A stretch of DNA of 64,000 bases from Sulfuritalea sp. GTDB taxonomy: Bacteria > Pseudomonadota > Gammaproteobacteria > Burkholderiales > Rhodocyclaceae. The stretch covers positions 1 through 64,000 of the forward strand of contig JAUSCI010000080.1 of the NCBI GenBank assembly GCA_030651305.1, read 5' to 3'. Position numbers and translations under genes: made by a program. Shown piece by piece: positions 1 through 9,059 of the stretch. Position 1 is the first letter of the stretch; each line of letters begins with the position of its first letter. The notes beneath the pieces were generated by a model. That model was not told the origin of the DNA and ran no database searches. It worked only from the letters and a program-made list of their open reading frames with translations.

Positions 1-2
1 CG

Positions 3-254
3 GCCGACTGGGGCAACCCCGAACAACAAACCAGCAGCCAACAGTTCTTCGAGATTCTGGAGGCCTGCGCCAGCAAATTGCCGGCGTCCCAGGGGCGTCT
101 GTTCCTGATGCGGGAGTGGCTGGAGCTCTCCAGTGAAGAAATCTGTAAGGAGTTGCAACTGACTCCGACCAACCTCTATGTGCAATTGCACCGGGCCCGC
201 CTGCGTTTGCGGGAGTGCCTGGAGCTCAACTGGTTCATGAAAGCCAGCGCGTGA
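3..254 (+). CDS. ECF-type sigma factor, C-terminal part only
   Basis: Cut by the left edge; about 83 residues up to TGA. The residues read as sigma-70 region 4: a helix ending in LFLMREWLELSSEEIC, then a helix-turn-helix with TPTNLYVQLHRARLRLRECL. Region 4 recognises the -35 promoter element. The stop overlaps the ATG of the zinc anti-sigma gene (ATGA), so the two are translationally coupled, as is usual for ECF sigma/anti-sigma pairs. Regions 1 and 2 lie outside the window, so the ECF subgroup cannot be assigned. Confidence 0.8.
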   Translation, partial: ADWGNPEQQTSSQQFFEILEACASKLPASQGRLFLMREWLELSSEEICKELQLTPTNLYVQLHRARLRLRECLELNWFMKASA

Positions 255-466
255 TGATTCCATTCCACAGAACCTGCCGCGAAGTCGCCGCCATCCTGGT
301 GGCCCGGGAAGACCGCGATCTCGGGCTGGCAGACCGCCTGGCCCTGCGCATCCATATGGCCATGTGCGACGCCTGTCCCAAGTTCGAGCGCCAGATGCTC
401 ACCATGCGCAACGGTCTGCGCCAGTGGCGCAACTACACCACACCAGACGATTCCGGCCAAAAATAA
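254..466 (+). CDS. Zinc-binding anti-sigma factor, short soluble type
   Basis: 70 residues starting at the ATG that overlaps the sigma stop; an in-frame start at 215 would lie inside the sigma gene and is less likely. It shows the zinc anti-sigma signature with Cys8, then H34-x3-C38-x2-C41 (HMAMCDAC). There is no membrane segment, so it would be a cytoplasmic, redox- or metal-sensitive inhibitor of the upstream sigma factor. The role is inferred from family and position. It is followed by a 189-bp gap in which I see no gene; it probably holds the leader of the RRM gene. Confidence 0.75.
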   Translation: MIPFHRTCREVAAILVAREDRDLGLADRLALRIHMAMCDACPKFERQMLTMRNGLRQWRNYTTPDDSGQK

Positions 467-655
467 GCCCCTGGTCTAATAAAAATTAGGCAACTCTGGA
501 AAAAACCCGCATAATGGTGCGGTATTGCCGGAATTTCGGTGTACGAGTTTGCGGTGATTTACCAGTTTCGCGTCTGCTTTAAGTCTTCATTGGTTTGTTG
601 ATTGCGGGTTTGGACACCATCGCGTTTTGAGAGTTAGTTTTTGAGGAGTCCTTAC

Positions 656-1084
656 ATGGGCAACAAACTTTACGTGGGCAACCTGCCCTATTCCTTCCGT
701 GATGAAGACTTGCAACAAGCGTTTGCAGCCTACGGTTCCGTTTCCAGCGCCAAAGTCATGATGGAACGTGACACCGGCCGTTCCAAGGGCTTCGGCTTTG
801 TGGAAATGGGCAGTGACGCAGAAGCACAAGCAGCTATCGGCGGCATGAACGGTCAACAATTCGGTGGCCGCGGTCTCGTGGTGAACGAAGCACGTCCCAT
901 GGAAGCACGTCCTCCCCGCACTGGCGGCGGCGGCTTTGGTGGTGGTGCTGGCGGCGGCCGTAGTGGCGGCGGCGGCTACGGTGGTGGCGGCGGCGGTGGT
1001 GGCGGTTACGGCGGTGGCGCTGGCGGCGGCCGTAGCGGCGGCGGCGGCGGTGGTGGTTACGGCGGTGGCCGTAGCAGCTACTAA
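656..1084 (+). CDS. Glycine-rich RNA-binding protein (RRM)
   Basis: 142 residues. One RNA recognition motif with RNP2 LYVGNL (residues 5-10) and RNP1 KGFGFVEM (44-51), then a tail from about residue 90 made almost only of Gly with Arg, Ser and Tyr. Such proteins bind single-stranded RNA and are often cold-induced in Betaproteobacteria; here regulation is not shown beyond a leader of more than 100 nt. Start chosen at 656 because TTGAGGAG sits just upstream; an in-frame start at 641 lacks one. The GGC/GGT repeats make the 3' half low-complexity and prone to length variation. Confidence 0.9.
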   Translation: MGNKLYVGNLPYSFRDEDLQQAFAAYGSVSSAKVMMERDTGRSKGFGFVEMGSDAEAQAAIGGMNGQQFGGRGLVVNEARPMEARPPRTGGGGFGGGAGGGRSGGGGYGGGGGGGGGYGGGAGGGRSGGGGGGGYGGGRSSY

Positions 1085-1110
1085 GCAGCTACCGGAGAAT
1101 CTCTCCAATC

Positions 1111-1136
1111 AAAAAAGGACCTTCGGGTCCTTTTTT
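1111..1136. terminator. Bidirectional intrinsic terminator
   Basis: A perfect stem GGACC-TTCG-GGTCC flanked by six A on the left and six T on the right. It lies between the convergent RRM gene and the short-chain dehydrogenase, so it can end both transcripts. Confidence 0.9.
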
Positions 1137-1143
1137 GTTGCCC

Positions 1144-1920
1144 TCAAACTTCAGTCACACGGCGCTTGCGCGGGCGCCCCGACAACACGCGGTCAAACAG
1201 CCAGTTGGGCAACACGCGCAGGCCTTTGGCAACCCAGCCCATTTGCCAGGGAATCACACGGTACGTTGCACCGCCGCGGATGGCTGCAAACGCCTTGTCC
1301 GCAAAAACGTCGGCCGACATCAAAAAGGGCATGGCATACCGATTTTTCTGGGTCAGCGGGGTATCGATGTAGCCGGGGCAAATGGTCAACACCTGGACAC
1401 CGCTGTCGCGCAACTCACCGCGCAGACTCTCGCAGTAACTGATCACGGCCGCCTTGCTGGCGCAATAGGCCCCGTGTCCTGGCAAGCCCCGGATTCCGGC
1501 CACACTGCCAATGCCCACCAATGCACCCGAACCACGCTGGGCCATGGGATCGATGAAGGCATGAAAGGTCGCCGCCAGACCGACATTGTTGATGGCAAAT
1601 ACCCGGGTCATCACCGCCAGATCCTCCCGCACCGCAGTATCCATGCCGATGCTGACGCCCGCGTTGGCAATGACCACATCCGGCACGCCCTGGCGTTGCA
1701 GGCACAGCTGCGCGGCGGCCACGATGCTGTCCACCTCCGCCACGTCGGCACTGTAGATCTGGTAGCGCGCCGGATCCAGCCCGCGCTGCGTGGCCCAGGT
1801 CTGCATCTCGTCGGTACGCCGGGCCACCAGGGCCAGTGCATAACCGGCCTGGTAGTAGCGCCAGGCCAGAGCCTGTCCAATACCGCTGGAAGCGCCGGTG
1901 ACAAATATCAGTTGGGACAC
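1144..1920 (-). CDS. Short-chain dehydrogenase/reductase (SDR)
   Basis: 258 residues. Classical SDR fold: cofactor motif TGASSGIG (8-15), ANAG-like strand near 85, catalytic Ser139, Tyr152 and Lys156 (YCASK). It catalyses NAD(P)H-dependent oxidation or reduction of an unknown carbonyl or alcohol. ARR at 33-35, after the second strand, suggests NADP(H). Start is GTG at 1920 with an AGGAGG about 6 nt upstream. It lies upstream-to-downstream with lptC on the same strand, so it may be the last gene of the LPS operon, though its own strong ribosome binding site argues for separate translation. Confidence 0.85.
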   Translation of the reverse strand: MSQLIFVTGASSGIGQALAWRYYQAGYALALVARRTDEMQTWATQRGLDPARYQIYSADVAEVDSIVAAAQLCLQRQGVPDVVIANAGVSIGMDTAVREDLAVMTRVFAINNVGLAATFHAFIDPMAQRGSGALVGIGSVAGIRGLPGHGAYCASKAAVISYCESLRGELRDSGVQVLTICPGYIDTPLTQKNRYAMPFLMSADVFADKAFAAIRGGATYRVIPWQMGWVAKGLRVLPNWLFDRVLSGRPRKRRVTEV

Positions 1921-1951
1921 GGACTGCCTCCTGTAGCTAATTTCTTGCGGG

Positions 1952-2566
1952 TTACTTCACGACGGGCATCAAGGTGCCATGGACCCGGCCGCTCAAGTGC
2001 AGCACCTGCTCCACGTTATCAAATTCCATGCGCTCGGCGGTAAACCGGTCCTGGCCGCGCAACAACTCCACCGGTTTGTGTGAACGCACCTGCTCGGTGT
2101 TCATGAAGGCATGCAGAAACTCGCTGCGGTACTCCATCCTGGGCGCGCTGTTGCCGGGCTTGCTGGTGTCGGCCTCCCGCACCACCACGGCCTGTCCCAG
2201 CAACTGCACTTCCGAGGAATCCTCGTTGGTCAGCCCCTGCTGGGCCGTGGCCGTCGTCAGGCGTCCCTGTTCGTCAAAAGAGCGTACCCGGATCGCATCA
2301 ATTTCCAGCCACAGGGTATCGGGGTAATGCCGGGCCCGCGCACCGACCACTTCGGTGCGGATACGCCCTGCCGCATCGAAGGTACGCACCGAAAAATTCT
2401 CCATGAAATAGTCCGGTTCATGGCGCGCCGGGCGCTGCATCACCGGACCGTTGGCTGGCGGCGTGCTGCGCACCAGCCAGTACGTGCCCAGCGCCAGCAG
2501 GCCCATGGACACCAGGGGGAAGTACAGCATGAACCGATCCCAGGCATCACGCAACACGGTCATCAT
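1952..2566 (-). CDS. lptC: LPS export system protein LptC
   Basis: 204 residues, the usual size. One N-terminal membrane segment at about 13-31, then a periplasmic beta-jellyroll of the LptC/DUF1239 type (conserved YFMENFSVRTFD region). LptC anchors to the LptBFG transporter and passes LPS to LptA across the periplasm. Its ATG overlaps the kdsC stop by 4 bp, so the operon reads kdsD-kdsC-lptC; lptA and lptB, which usually follow, are not here and the SDR follows instead. Confidence 0.88.
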   Translation of the reverse strand: MMTVLRDAWDRFMLYFPLVSMGLLALGTYWLVRSTPPANGPVMQRPARHEPDYFMENFSVRTFDAAGRIRTEVVGARARHYPDTLWLEIDAIRVRSFDEQGRLTTATAQQGLTNEDSSEVQLLGQAVVVREADTSKPGNSAPRMEYRSEFLHAFMNTEQVRSHKPVELLRGQDRFTAERMEFDNVEQVLHLSGRVHGTLMPVVK

Positions 2567-3108
2567 TGTGAGTACGCACCCAGCAATTCGACATAGCGCC
2601 CACTGGCCACCAGCAGAACATCACAAAACTCCCGGGCCGCGCCGTCCCCGCCACGGGCCGTCGTCACGTGGTGGGCAACAGCCAGCACCTCCGTGTGCGC
2701 GTTGACCGGTGCACAGGCAAAGGCACAGCGGCGCATCACGGGCAAATCCGGCCAGTCATCGCCCATGGCGGCCGCCTGGCTCCAGTCCAGCCCCAGGGTC
2801 GCCAGCGTTTGCTGCGCCGCAGGCCGTTTGTCCTCGGTCCCAAAATGGGCGTGCACGATGCCCAGCGCCTGCAAGCGCAGCCGCAAGGGTTTGGAATCGC
2901 GCCCGGTGACCACGACCGGCACAATACCGGCCTGTTGCAACAGCTTGATGCCGTGGCCATCCAGCGTATTGAAGCGCTTGAGCGTCTCCCCGGTCTCGGT
3001 GAACAGCAGGCCACCATCGGTCAGCACACCGTCCACATCGAAAAAAGCGACCTTGATCCCTTGGGCCTTGAGCAACAGCTCCGGATCAAAATTCAGTGCG
3101 GGTTTCAT
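2563..3108 (-). CDS. kdsC: 3-deoxy-D-manno-octulosonate 8-phosphate phosphatase KdsC
   Basis: 182 residues when started at the ATG overlapping the kdsD stop (ATGA); the open frame extends 16 codons further but into kdsD. HAD-family phosphatase with the nucleophile motif FFDVDGVLTDG near residue 22 and a later GDDWPDLP motif. It removes phosphate from Kdo-8-P to give Kdo for the LPS inner core. Translationally coupled on both sides. Confidence 0.92.
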   Translation of the reverse strand: MKPALNFDPELLLKAQGIKVAFFDVDGVLTDGGLLFTETGETLKRFNTLDGHGIKLLQQAGIVPVVVTGRDSKPLRLRLQALGIVHAHFGTEDKRPAAQQTLATLGLDWSQAAAMGDDWPDLPVMRRCAFACAPVNAHTEVLAVAHHVTTARGGDGAAREFCDVLLVASGRYVELLGAYSQ

Positions 3109-4109
3109 CAGATAACCTTCGCACGCATCAGGTCGTTGCTGTTCAGGGCGCCACACAAACGGCCATCCAGGTCCACGACCAGTAACAAGGTAATCCGCTT
3201 GGCTTCCATGATCTCGGCAGCATCCACGGCCAAAGCCTGCGGACCCACGGTGTGCGGAGACCGGTGCATCACGTCCTGCGCCGTTTTAGCCCGCAGGTCG
3301 ATTCCCTGTTCCACCAAACGGCGCAAATCGCCATCGGTAAAAATGCCGAGCACACGGTTATCCGCATCTACAACTGCCGTCGCGCCCAAGCCCTTGGCAC
3401 TCATCTCGCGCATCAATGCGCTGAAATTGGCATCGGGCGACACACTCGCCACCGACCCGCCCGAACGCATGACATCGCTGACATGGGTCAGCAGTTTGCG
3501 CCCCAGCGCGCCACCCGGATGGGAGCGCGCAAAATCCTCGGCCCTGAAACCGCGGGCGTCGAGCAGGGCCACGGCCAGTGCATCGCCCAGAGCCAGCTGC
3601 GCCGTGGTGCTGGCGGTGGGCGCCAAATTCAGCGGGCAGGCCTCCTTGTCGACCGCACTGTCCAGCCATACATCCGCATGCAGGGCCATCATGGACTGGC
3701 CATTGCCGGTCATGGCCACCACCGGCGCGCCCAGGCGCTTGAGCACCGGAAAAATGGCAGCCATTTCCTGTGACTCACCGCTGTTGGAAATGGCCAGCAC
3801 CAGATCCGCCGTTGTAATCATGCCCAAGTCACCGTGGCTGGCTTCGGCCGGGTGCACAAACATGGCAGGGGTGCCGGTCGACGCCAGTGTGGCGGCAATC
3901 TTGCGCCCGATGTGGCCGCTTTTTCCCATGCCCATCACGACCACCCGGCCCTGGATGGACAACACCATCTCCACGGCCTGTGCAAAGGATGCGCCCACCC
4001 GGTTTTTCAGACCCAATACAGCCGTGGCCTCGATATCAAAAGTTTCATGGGCCAGCGCAATGGCGCGCTGGGCCGACGGTGCAGGAGGCCGCGGTGCGTG
4101 GAGAGTCAT
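3108..4109 (-). CDS. kdsD: Arabinose-5-phosphate isomerase KdsD
   Basis: 333 residues. SIS sugar-isomerase domain in the first 200 residues (GMGKSGHIGRKIAATL; EASHGDLGMI) followed by two CBS domains starting around VSDVM. It interconverts ribulose-5-P and arabinose-5-P, the first step to Kdo. First gene of the kdsD-kdsC-lptC operon and divergent from kefB; the 44-bp gap between them must hold both promoters or their cores. Confidence 0.92.
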   Translation of the reverse strand: MTLHAPRPPAPSAQRAIALAHETFDIEATAVLGLKNRVGASFAQAVEMVLSIQGRVVVMGMGKSGHIGRKIAATLASTGTPAMFVHPAEASHGDLGMITTADLVLAISNSGESQEMAAIFPVLKRLGAPVVAMTGNGQSMMALHADVWLDSAVDKEACPLNLAPTASTTAQLALGDALAVALLDARGFRAEDFARSHPGGALGRKLLTHVSDVMRSGGSVASVSPDANFSALMREMSAKGLGATAVVDADNRVLGIFTDGDLRRLVEQGIDLRAKTAQDVMHRSPHTVGPQALAVDAAEIMEAKRITLLLVVDLDGRLCGALNSNDLMRAKVI

Positions 4110-4153
4110 GGAGGCATTTTATAGACGGCTGCGTCTCTTGCTAGTATCGCGGC

Positions 4154-6139
4154 ATGTCCGGACTGGAAATTACCCTTCTCTATCTTCTCGCGGCGGTGCT
4201 GGGGGTAGTGACCTGCCGGTACTTCCAGTTGCCGCCGATGTTGGGCTATCTGGCGGTAGGCGTCGCGGTCGGACCCAATGCCATGGCGCTATCACAGAAC
4301 GCGGACGGGGTGCGCCATCTCGGTGAGTTCGGCGTCGTCTTCCTGATGTTTGTCATCGGGCTGGAGTTCAACCTGCCCAAACTGCGGGCCATGCGCCAGC
4401 ATGTGTTCGGCCTGGGTCTGCTTCAGGTGGCCGTCACCATCCTGGTCGCCACACTGGCCACCCTGGGGCTGGCCGCGCTGGCACCGGCCACGTGGGGCAT
4501 GCCCTGGCAAGCCGCGCTGGCCCTGTCGTGTGCCCTTGCCATGAGCAGCACCGCGATCGTCGTCAAGCTCATGGTGGAACGGCTGGAGCGCGAATCCGAG
4601 CATGGCAAGCGGGTCATGGGGGTCTTGCTGTTCCAGGATCTCGCCGTGGTGCCGCTGCTGGTGCTGATCCCGGCGCTGGGCGCCTCCGGTGAAGAGCTGG
4701 CCGGCGCGCTGGTCATAGCGGCGATCAAGGCCACCCTGCTGATCACGGTGCTGCTGGTCGGTGGTCAGCATGTGATGCGCCGCTGGCTAACACTGGTCGC
4801 CCGCCGCAAGAGCGAGGAACTGTTCGTGCTGAACCTGTTGCTCATCACACTGGGCCTGGCCTGGCTGACCGAGCTGGCAGGGCTGAGCCTGGCGCTGGGC
4901 GCCTTTATCGCCGGCATGCTGATTTCGGAGACCGAATTCAAACACCAGGTGGAAACCGACATCCGCCCGTTTCATGACGTCCTGCTGGGGCTATTTTTCA
5001 TCAGCATCGGCATGCTGCTGGACTGGCGGCTAGTGCTGGAGCGCTGGCCCCTGGTGTTGCTGCTGCTGGTCCTGCCCACGCTGTTCAAGGCGGCGCTGGT
5101 CACAGCACTGTCCAAGGCCCTGGGCGCCAGTTCCGGCGTGTCCTTGCGCACCGGTCTGTACCTGGCCCAGGCCGGCGAATTCGGCTTTGTACTGTTGACG
5201 CTGGCGCAGAACAATTCCTTGGTCCCCCCGGCACTGCTAAACCCCATCCTGGCCAGCATGGTGCTGTCGATGCTGGCCACGCCCTTCATCGTGATGTACA
5301 GCAACCGCATCGTCATGAAACTGGTCTCCAGCGAGTGGTTGCAGCAGTCCCTGCAAATGACCAGTATTGCGCGCAAGTCCATCAGTGCCAACCGCCACGT
5401 CATCATTTGCGGCTATGGCCGCTGCGGCCAAAATCTGGCCAAGATGCTCGAAGGTGAAGGCATTCCCTACATGGCCCTGGATCTGGACCCCGACCGGGTC
5501 CGCCAGGCCGCCGCCGCCGGCGACTCCGTCGTCTTTGGCGATGCCGCCCGCCTGCAGGCCCTGATCGCCTCGGGCCTGGCCCGCGCCAGTGCGGTGGTCA
5601 TCACCTACCTGGACGTCGCCGGTGCGCTGAAGGTGCTGAGCCACACCCGCGCCCATGCCCCGCAGGTCCCGGTCATCGTGCGCACCCAGGACGACCTCAG
5701 CCTGGAGGTGCTACAAGCCGCCGGTGCGACCGAAGTCGTACCCGAAACTATTGAAGGCTCCTTGATGCTGGCCAGCCACGCGCTGGCGCTGGTCGGTGTG
5801 CCCATGCGGCGAGTGATCCGCATCGTGCAGGACCAGCGCGACGCCCGCTACAACCTGCTGCGCGGGTTTTTCCGCGGTACCGATGACGACTCCGTCGATG
5901 AACTGCAATACGAACGGCTGGCAACCTTCACCCTGCCCCTGGGCGCCAAGGCGGCCGGTCGCACGCTGGACTTTTTTACCCTGCACGCTCTGGAGGTCCA
6001 GGTGGTCAGCCTGCGCCACAGCAATGGGAAAGCCGGTTCCGTGCAAGGGGACGCGGTGCTGGAAGCCGGCGACACCCTGGTACTGTCCGGCAAGGCCGAA
6101 GCCCTGGCCGTGGCAGAACAAAAACTCCTCAAGGGCTAG
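4154..6139 (+). CDS. Monovalent cation:proton antiporter, KefB/CPA2 type
   Basis: 661 residues. About twelve membrane segments in residues 1-385 with the CPA2 exchanger signature, then an RCK/TrkA-N domain beginning near residue 413 (HVIICGYGRCGQNLA, a Rossmann GxGxxG) and a TrkA-C domain at the end. Proteins of this layout exchange K+ or Na+ for H+ and are gated by nucleotides or thiol adducts. The 44-bp spacing from divergent kdsD and the 6-bp gap to apt suggest co-transcription with apt. Whether it is a true glutathione-gated Kef cannot be told. Confidence 0.88.
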   Translation: MSGLEITLLYLLAAVLGVVTCRYFQLPPMLGYLAVGVAVGPNAMALSQNADGVRHLGEFGVVFLMFVIGLEFNLPKLRAMRQHVFGLGLLQVAVTILVATLATLGLAALAPATWGMPWQAALALSCALAMSSTAIVVKLMVERLERESEHGKRVMGVLLFQDLAVVPLLVLIPALGASGEELAGALVIAAIKATLLITVLLVGGQHVMRRWLTLVARRKSEELFVLNLLLITLGLAWLTELAGLSLALGAFIAGMLISETEFKHQVETDIRPFHDVLLGLFFISIGMLLDWRLVLERWPLVLLLLVLPTLFKAALVTALSKALGASSGVSLRTGLYLAQAGEFGFVLLTLAQNNSLVPPALLNPILASMVLSMLATPFIVMYSNRIVMKLVSSEWLQQSLQMTSIARKSISANRHVIICGYGRCGQNLAKMLEGEGIPYMALDLDPDRVRQAAAAGDSVVFGDAARLQALIASGLARASAVVITYLDVAGALKVLSHTRAHAPQVPVIVRTQDDLSLEVLQAAGATEVVPETIEGSLMLASHALALVGVPMRRVIRIVQDQRDARYNLLRGFFRGTDDDSVDELQYERLATFTLPLGAKAAGRTLDFFTLHALEVQVVSLRHSNGKAGSVQGDAVLEAGDTLVLSGKAEALAVAEQKLLKG

Positions 6140-6145
6140 AACACC

Positions 6146-6700
6146 ATGCAACACACCAGCATCAACCAGTACCTCAGAGACCATATCCGCACCGTGCCCG
6201 ACTGGCCGACGCCCGGCGTGCAGTTCCGCGACATCACACCTCTGCTGCAGAATGCCAAAGTGTTCCGGGTGCTGATTGACGCCTTTGTGCACCGCTACAT
6301 GGACCCCAGCATGCGCCCCGACGTGGTGGCAGGGCTGGACGCCCGGGGCTTCATACTGGGCGCGGTCGTGGCCTACGAACTCAATGTCGGCTTTGTGCCA
6401 ATCCGCAAAAAAGGCAAGCTGCCTTTCACGACCGTCGAAGAAACCTATGAACTCGAGTACGGCAGCGCCACCGTGGAATTGCACACCGATGCCGTCAAGG
6501 CGGGTGACCGGGTCCTGCTGATCGACGACCTGATTGCCACCGGCGGCACCATGATGGCCGGACGGAAATTACTGGAGCGTTTGGGCGCCCACGTGATGGA
6601 GGGGGCGGCGATTGTGGATTTGCCCGAACTGGGCGGCTCCGACAAGCTGCGCGAATCGGGCCTGCCGCTTTTCACCCTGGTCGATTTCAGCGGGCACTGA
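6146..6700 (+). CDS. apt: Adenine phosphoribosyltransferase
   Basis: 184 residues, usual length. The PRPP-binding loop [13 protein letters not shown] lies at about 122-134, with the family's [12 protein letters not shown] near the N terminus. It salvages adenine with PRPP to AMP in the cytoplasm. It begins 6 bp after the antiporter stop and is probably in the same transcript. No terminator hairpin is obvious after it. Confidence 0.93.
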   Translation: MQHTSINQYLRDHIRTVPDWPTPGVQFRDITPLLQNAKVFRVLIDAFVHRYMDPSMRPDVVAGLDARGFILGAVVAYELNVGFVPIRKKGKLPFTTVEETYELEYGSATVELHTDAVKAGDRVLLIDDLIATGGTMMAGRKLLERLGAHVMEGAAIVDLPELGGSDKLRESGLPLFTLVDFSGH

Positions 6701-6744
6701 AGCCCTGACAACCACAACACCAGATTCGATCGGCGTGCCGCGCG

Positions 6745-7482
6745 TCACAGGTCTCCGTATTGGGTACCACTGAGCGGAGACGGACGGTCGTCCAGCTCCG
6801 TGTCGACAAAGGCCGGTGGCGGTTCGGGATTGCGACGCCCGGACCGGACAATTTCGCCCGGCGCGGACAAGGGCTGGGTTGTCGCTACCGATGCCAGCGC
6901 CTGCTTGAATGCCGCCACTTCTTCCGGATGCAAGGGTTCGTAGCCGCGCTTGGGTGTTGCCGCGGCTGCCGCAGTTGCGGGGGGGATCACCGGGGCGGCC
7001 ACCGGGGTCACAACCGGAGCGACCGCACTGACGCGTGACAACCCGGCGGTCACGTGCTCATTGATTCGCCAGTACACGGCGGTGACCAGAATGTCGTGCC
7101 GGGTCTTGGCGTGCTGGGCGATCAAGCCTTCGATCTCTGCCAGGCGGGCCGTCTCGCCCGCGTACTGGCGCGCCAGGTCCATCATGATCAGGTACTGGCG
7201 TCCGCGGGAATCCAGTGACAAGACCTTGAACTTGTAGGTGGATGACAACACCCCGGCCTTGATCATGGCCTCGCGCACCACCGAATACAGCAACTCCCGG
7301 CGTTCGAGGCGCTCGTTTTTGCGATTGGCGGCACTGCCGGGCGGGGTGGACGCAGAACGCCCACGGGGCTTGCCGGAAGCACTGAATGGCACGGTCGCAT
7401 CAATATGGCCCAAGCCCGAGCTTTCAGCAGGCACCGACTGGCGGTTGGGCGGTCTCTTGGTAAACCAGTTAAGGAGGGACAT
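6745..7482 (-). CDS. Conserved hypothetical protein
   Basis: 245 residues from ATG at 7482; a longer in-frame start at 7536 would overlap the mnmE end. The first 50 residues are Pro/Ser rich. Residues about 55-135 form a charged helical and sheet region (ERRELLYSVVREAMIKAG; FKVLSLDSRGRQYLIMMDLA) and the next part is Ala/Val/Pro rich and probably disordered. I do not recognise a catalytic motif, signal peptide or membrane segment. It lies 43 bp downstream of mnmE on the same strand and may be in its transcript. The family seems restricted to Burkholderiales as far as I recall. Confidence 0.6.
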   Translation of the reverse strand: MSLLNWFTKRPPNRQSVPAESSGLGHIDATVPFSASGKPRGRSASTPPGSAANRKNERLERRELLYSVVREAMIKAGVLSSTYKFKVLSLDSRGRQYLIMMDLARQYAGETARLAEIEGLIAQHAKTRHDILVTAVYWRINEHVTAGLSRVSAVAPVVTPVAAPVIPPATAAAAATPKRGYEPLHPEEVAAFKQALASVATTQPLSAPGEIVRSGRRNPEPPPAFVDTELDDRPSPLSGTQYGDL

Positions 7483-7525
7483 TCTTATGGCTTTCAGATT
7501 CGACGACCAAAAGAGTGTATGCCAG

Positions 7526-8935
7526 CTACTTACCAATGCAAAATTTCGAAAAAATCACACCCAGCAGGTCGTCCGATGTGAATTCACCGGTGATCTCGGC
7601 CAACGCGTTTTGCCCCAAACGCAACTCCTCGGCCAACAGGTCCAACGCCTGGTCGTGCACGGCCAGGTGTTGCGCGGCGCCCGTAAGGTGGCCCTCCACA
7701 CGGCGCAGGGCCTGCACGTGACGTTCCCGGGCAATGAAGACACCGCCGCCACTGGCGGCCTGCCAACCGGCGGCCTCCAGCAAGCTGCGGCGCAGCACGT
7801 CAAGTCCCGCGCCTGTTTTAGCGGACAGCACGATGCCGGTGGTGGGCGCCGGGGCCGACACTGCATCAACCTTGTTCCAGACGTCGATGACCGGCACACT
7901 ACTTGAGAGTTTCTGGGCTATAGCCCTCGTGATGACTGCATCTGCCGCTATGTAATCGATAGCATTTGCACGCACCAGGTCGTGCAGGAACAAAACCGCA
8001 TCGGCACCTTCAATGGCCTCCCAGGCCCGCGCGATACCCATTTGCTCTACCGTGTCGTCACTGGGTCGCAGGCCCGCCGTATCGACGACGTGAATGGGCA
8101 CGCCTTCGATCTGGATGGTCTGCTGCACCTTGTCGCGGGTGGTGCCGGCAATGGGTGTGACGATGGCCAGCTCTGCGCCCGCCAGTGCGTTCAGCAGGGA
8201 TGACTTGCCGGCGTTGGGCTGCCCGGCGATCACCACCGTAATGCCCTCGCGCAACAGTGCGCCCTGCGACGCCTTTTGCAGCACCGTTTGCAGGCCCCGC
8301 TGCAAGCGGTCCAGCTGGCCCCGCGCATCGGATTTCTCCAGGAAGTCGATTTCTTCTTCCGGGAAGTCCAGTGTCGCCTCCACCAGCATGCGCAAATGGA
8401 TCAGCGCGTCGCGCAGCGCATGGATTTCGCGGGAAAAAACGCCGGACAGGGATTGGGTCGCACTGCGCGCCGCCGCCTCGGTACTGGCGTCGATCAAATC
8501 AGATATCGCCTCGGCCTGGGCCAAGTCGATCTTGTCGTTCAGAAAGGCGCGCTCAGAGAATTCACCTGGCTGCGCAATGCGCATGCCGCCCAGCAACGGC
8601 AGCCCGGACACCGGACTCACCTGCGCAGCCGCTTCCAGGCAACGCGCCAACAGCAACTGCAGGACCACTGGCCCGCCGTGGGCCTGTAGCTCCAGCACGT
8701 CCTCGCCGGTGAACGAATGCGGTCCCGGAAAGAACAGCGCCAGGCCCTGGTCGATGGGGGAACCCAGCGCGTCGTTGAAGGGCAGGTACGTCGCCTCGCG
8801 TGGCCGCAGCGTGCGCCCTAACAGGTGTACCACCCACGGGCCCAAAGCCTTGCCACTAATCCGCACAATTCCGACTGCACCGCGTCCGGGTGCAGTGGCA
8901 ATCGCGACGATGGGGTCCTGATGGCGGGCGAGCAT
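7526..8935 (-). CDS. mnmE: tRNA modification GTPase MnmE
   Basis: 469 residues. N-terminal folate-binding domain ([13 protein letters not shown]), helical domain, and an inserted GTPase with G1 GQPNAGKSS near 235, G3 DTAG and G4 NKVD. It ends with the FCIGK motif whose Cys is needed for the reaction. With MnmG it makes the cmnm5 modification of U34 in tRNAs reading NNA/NNG codons. It sits in the usual rpmH-rnpA-yidD-yidC-mnmE order. A 124-bp gap with a palindromic repeat separates it from yidC. Confidence 0.96.
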   Translation of the reverse strand: MLARHQDPIVAIATAPGRGAVGIVRISGKALGPWVVHLLGRTLRPREATYLPFNDALGSPIDQGLALFFPGPHSFTGEDVLELQAHGGPVVLQLLLARCLEAAAQVSPVSGLPLLGGMRIAQPGEFSERAFLNDKIDLAQAEAISDLIDASTEAAARSATQSLSGVFSREIHALRDALIHLRMLVEATLDFPEEEIDFLEKSDARGQLDRLQRGLQTVLQKASQGALLREGITVVIAGQPNAGKSSLLNALAGAELAIVTPIAGTTRDKVQQTIQIEGVPIHVVDTAGLRPSDDTVEQMGIARAWEAIEGADAVLFLHDLVRANAIDYIAADAVITRAIAQKLSSSVPVIDVWNKVDAVSAPAPTTGIVLSAKTGAGLDVLRRSLLEAAGWQAASGGGVFIARERHVQALRRVEGHLTGAAQHLAVHDQALDLLAEELRLGQNALAEITGEFTSDDLLGVIFSKFCIGK

Positions 8936-9007
8936 AAGAAACCGTGGAGCGAGGGGGAGTCTACGCCAGGGACACCGTGGAACCGGCTTCGCCGGGCCAC
9001 TGGTGTC

Positions 9008-9045
9008 GCCCCCTGGGGGGAGGCGCCGTAGGCGCTTCGGGGGGT
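9008..9045. repeat. G/C-rich palindromic element between mnmE and yidC
   Basis: Nested inverted repeats: CCCCC-T-GGGGGG on the left, then AGGCGCC-GTA-GGCGCTT in the centre, closed by a second G6 run. It can fold in either strand. Similar palindromes are, from memory, frequent between genes in Comamonadaceae. No second copy was seen in this window. Confidence 0.6.
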
Positions 9046-9059
9046 ATCTATCTCTGGGG

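Noticed and set aside
587-1108. Ala/Thr-rich minus-strand frame opposite the RRM gene
   Set aside because: It is the reverse reading of the GGC/GGT glycine tail, low-complexity with no function of its own.
2668-4326. A 552-codon plus-strand open frame across kdsC and kdsD
   Set aside because: It is the antisense shadow of two well-recognised genes in G/C-rich DNA and has no family character.
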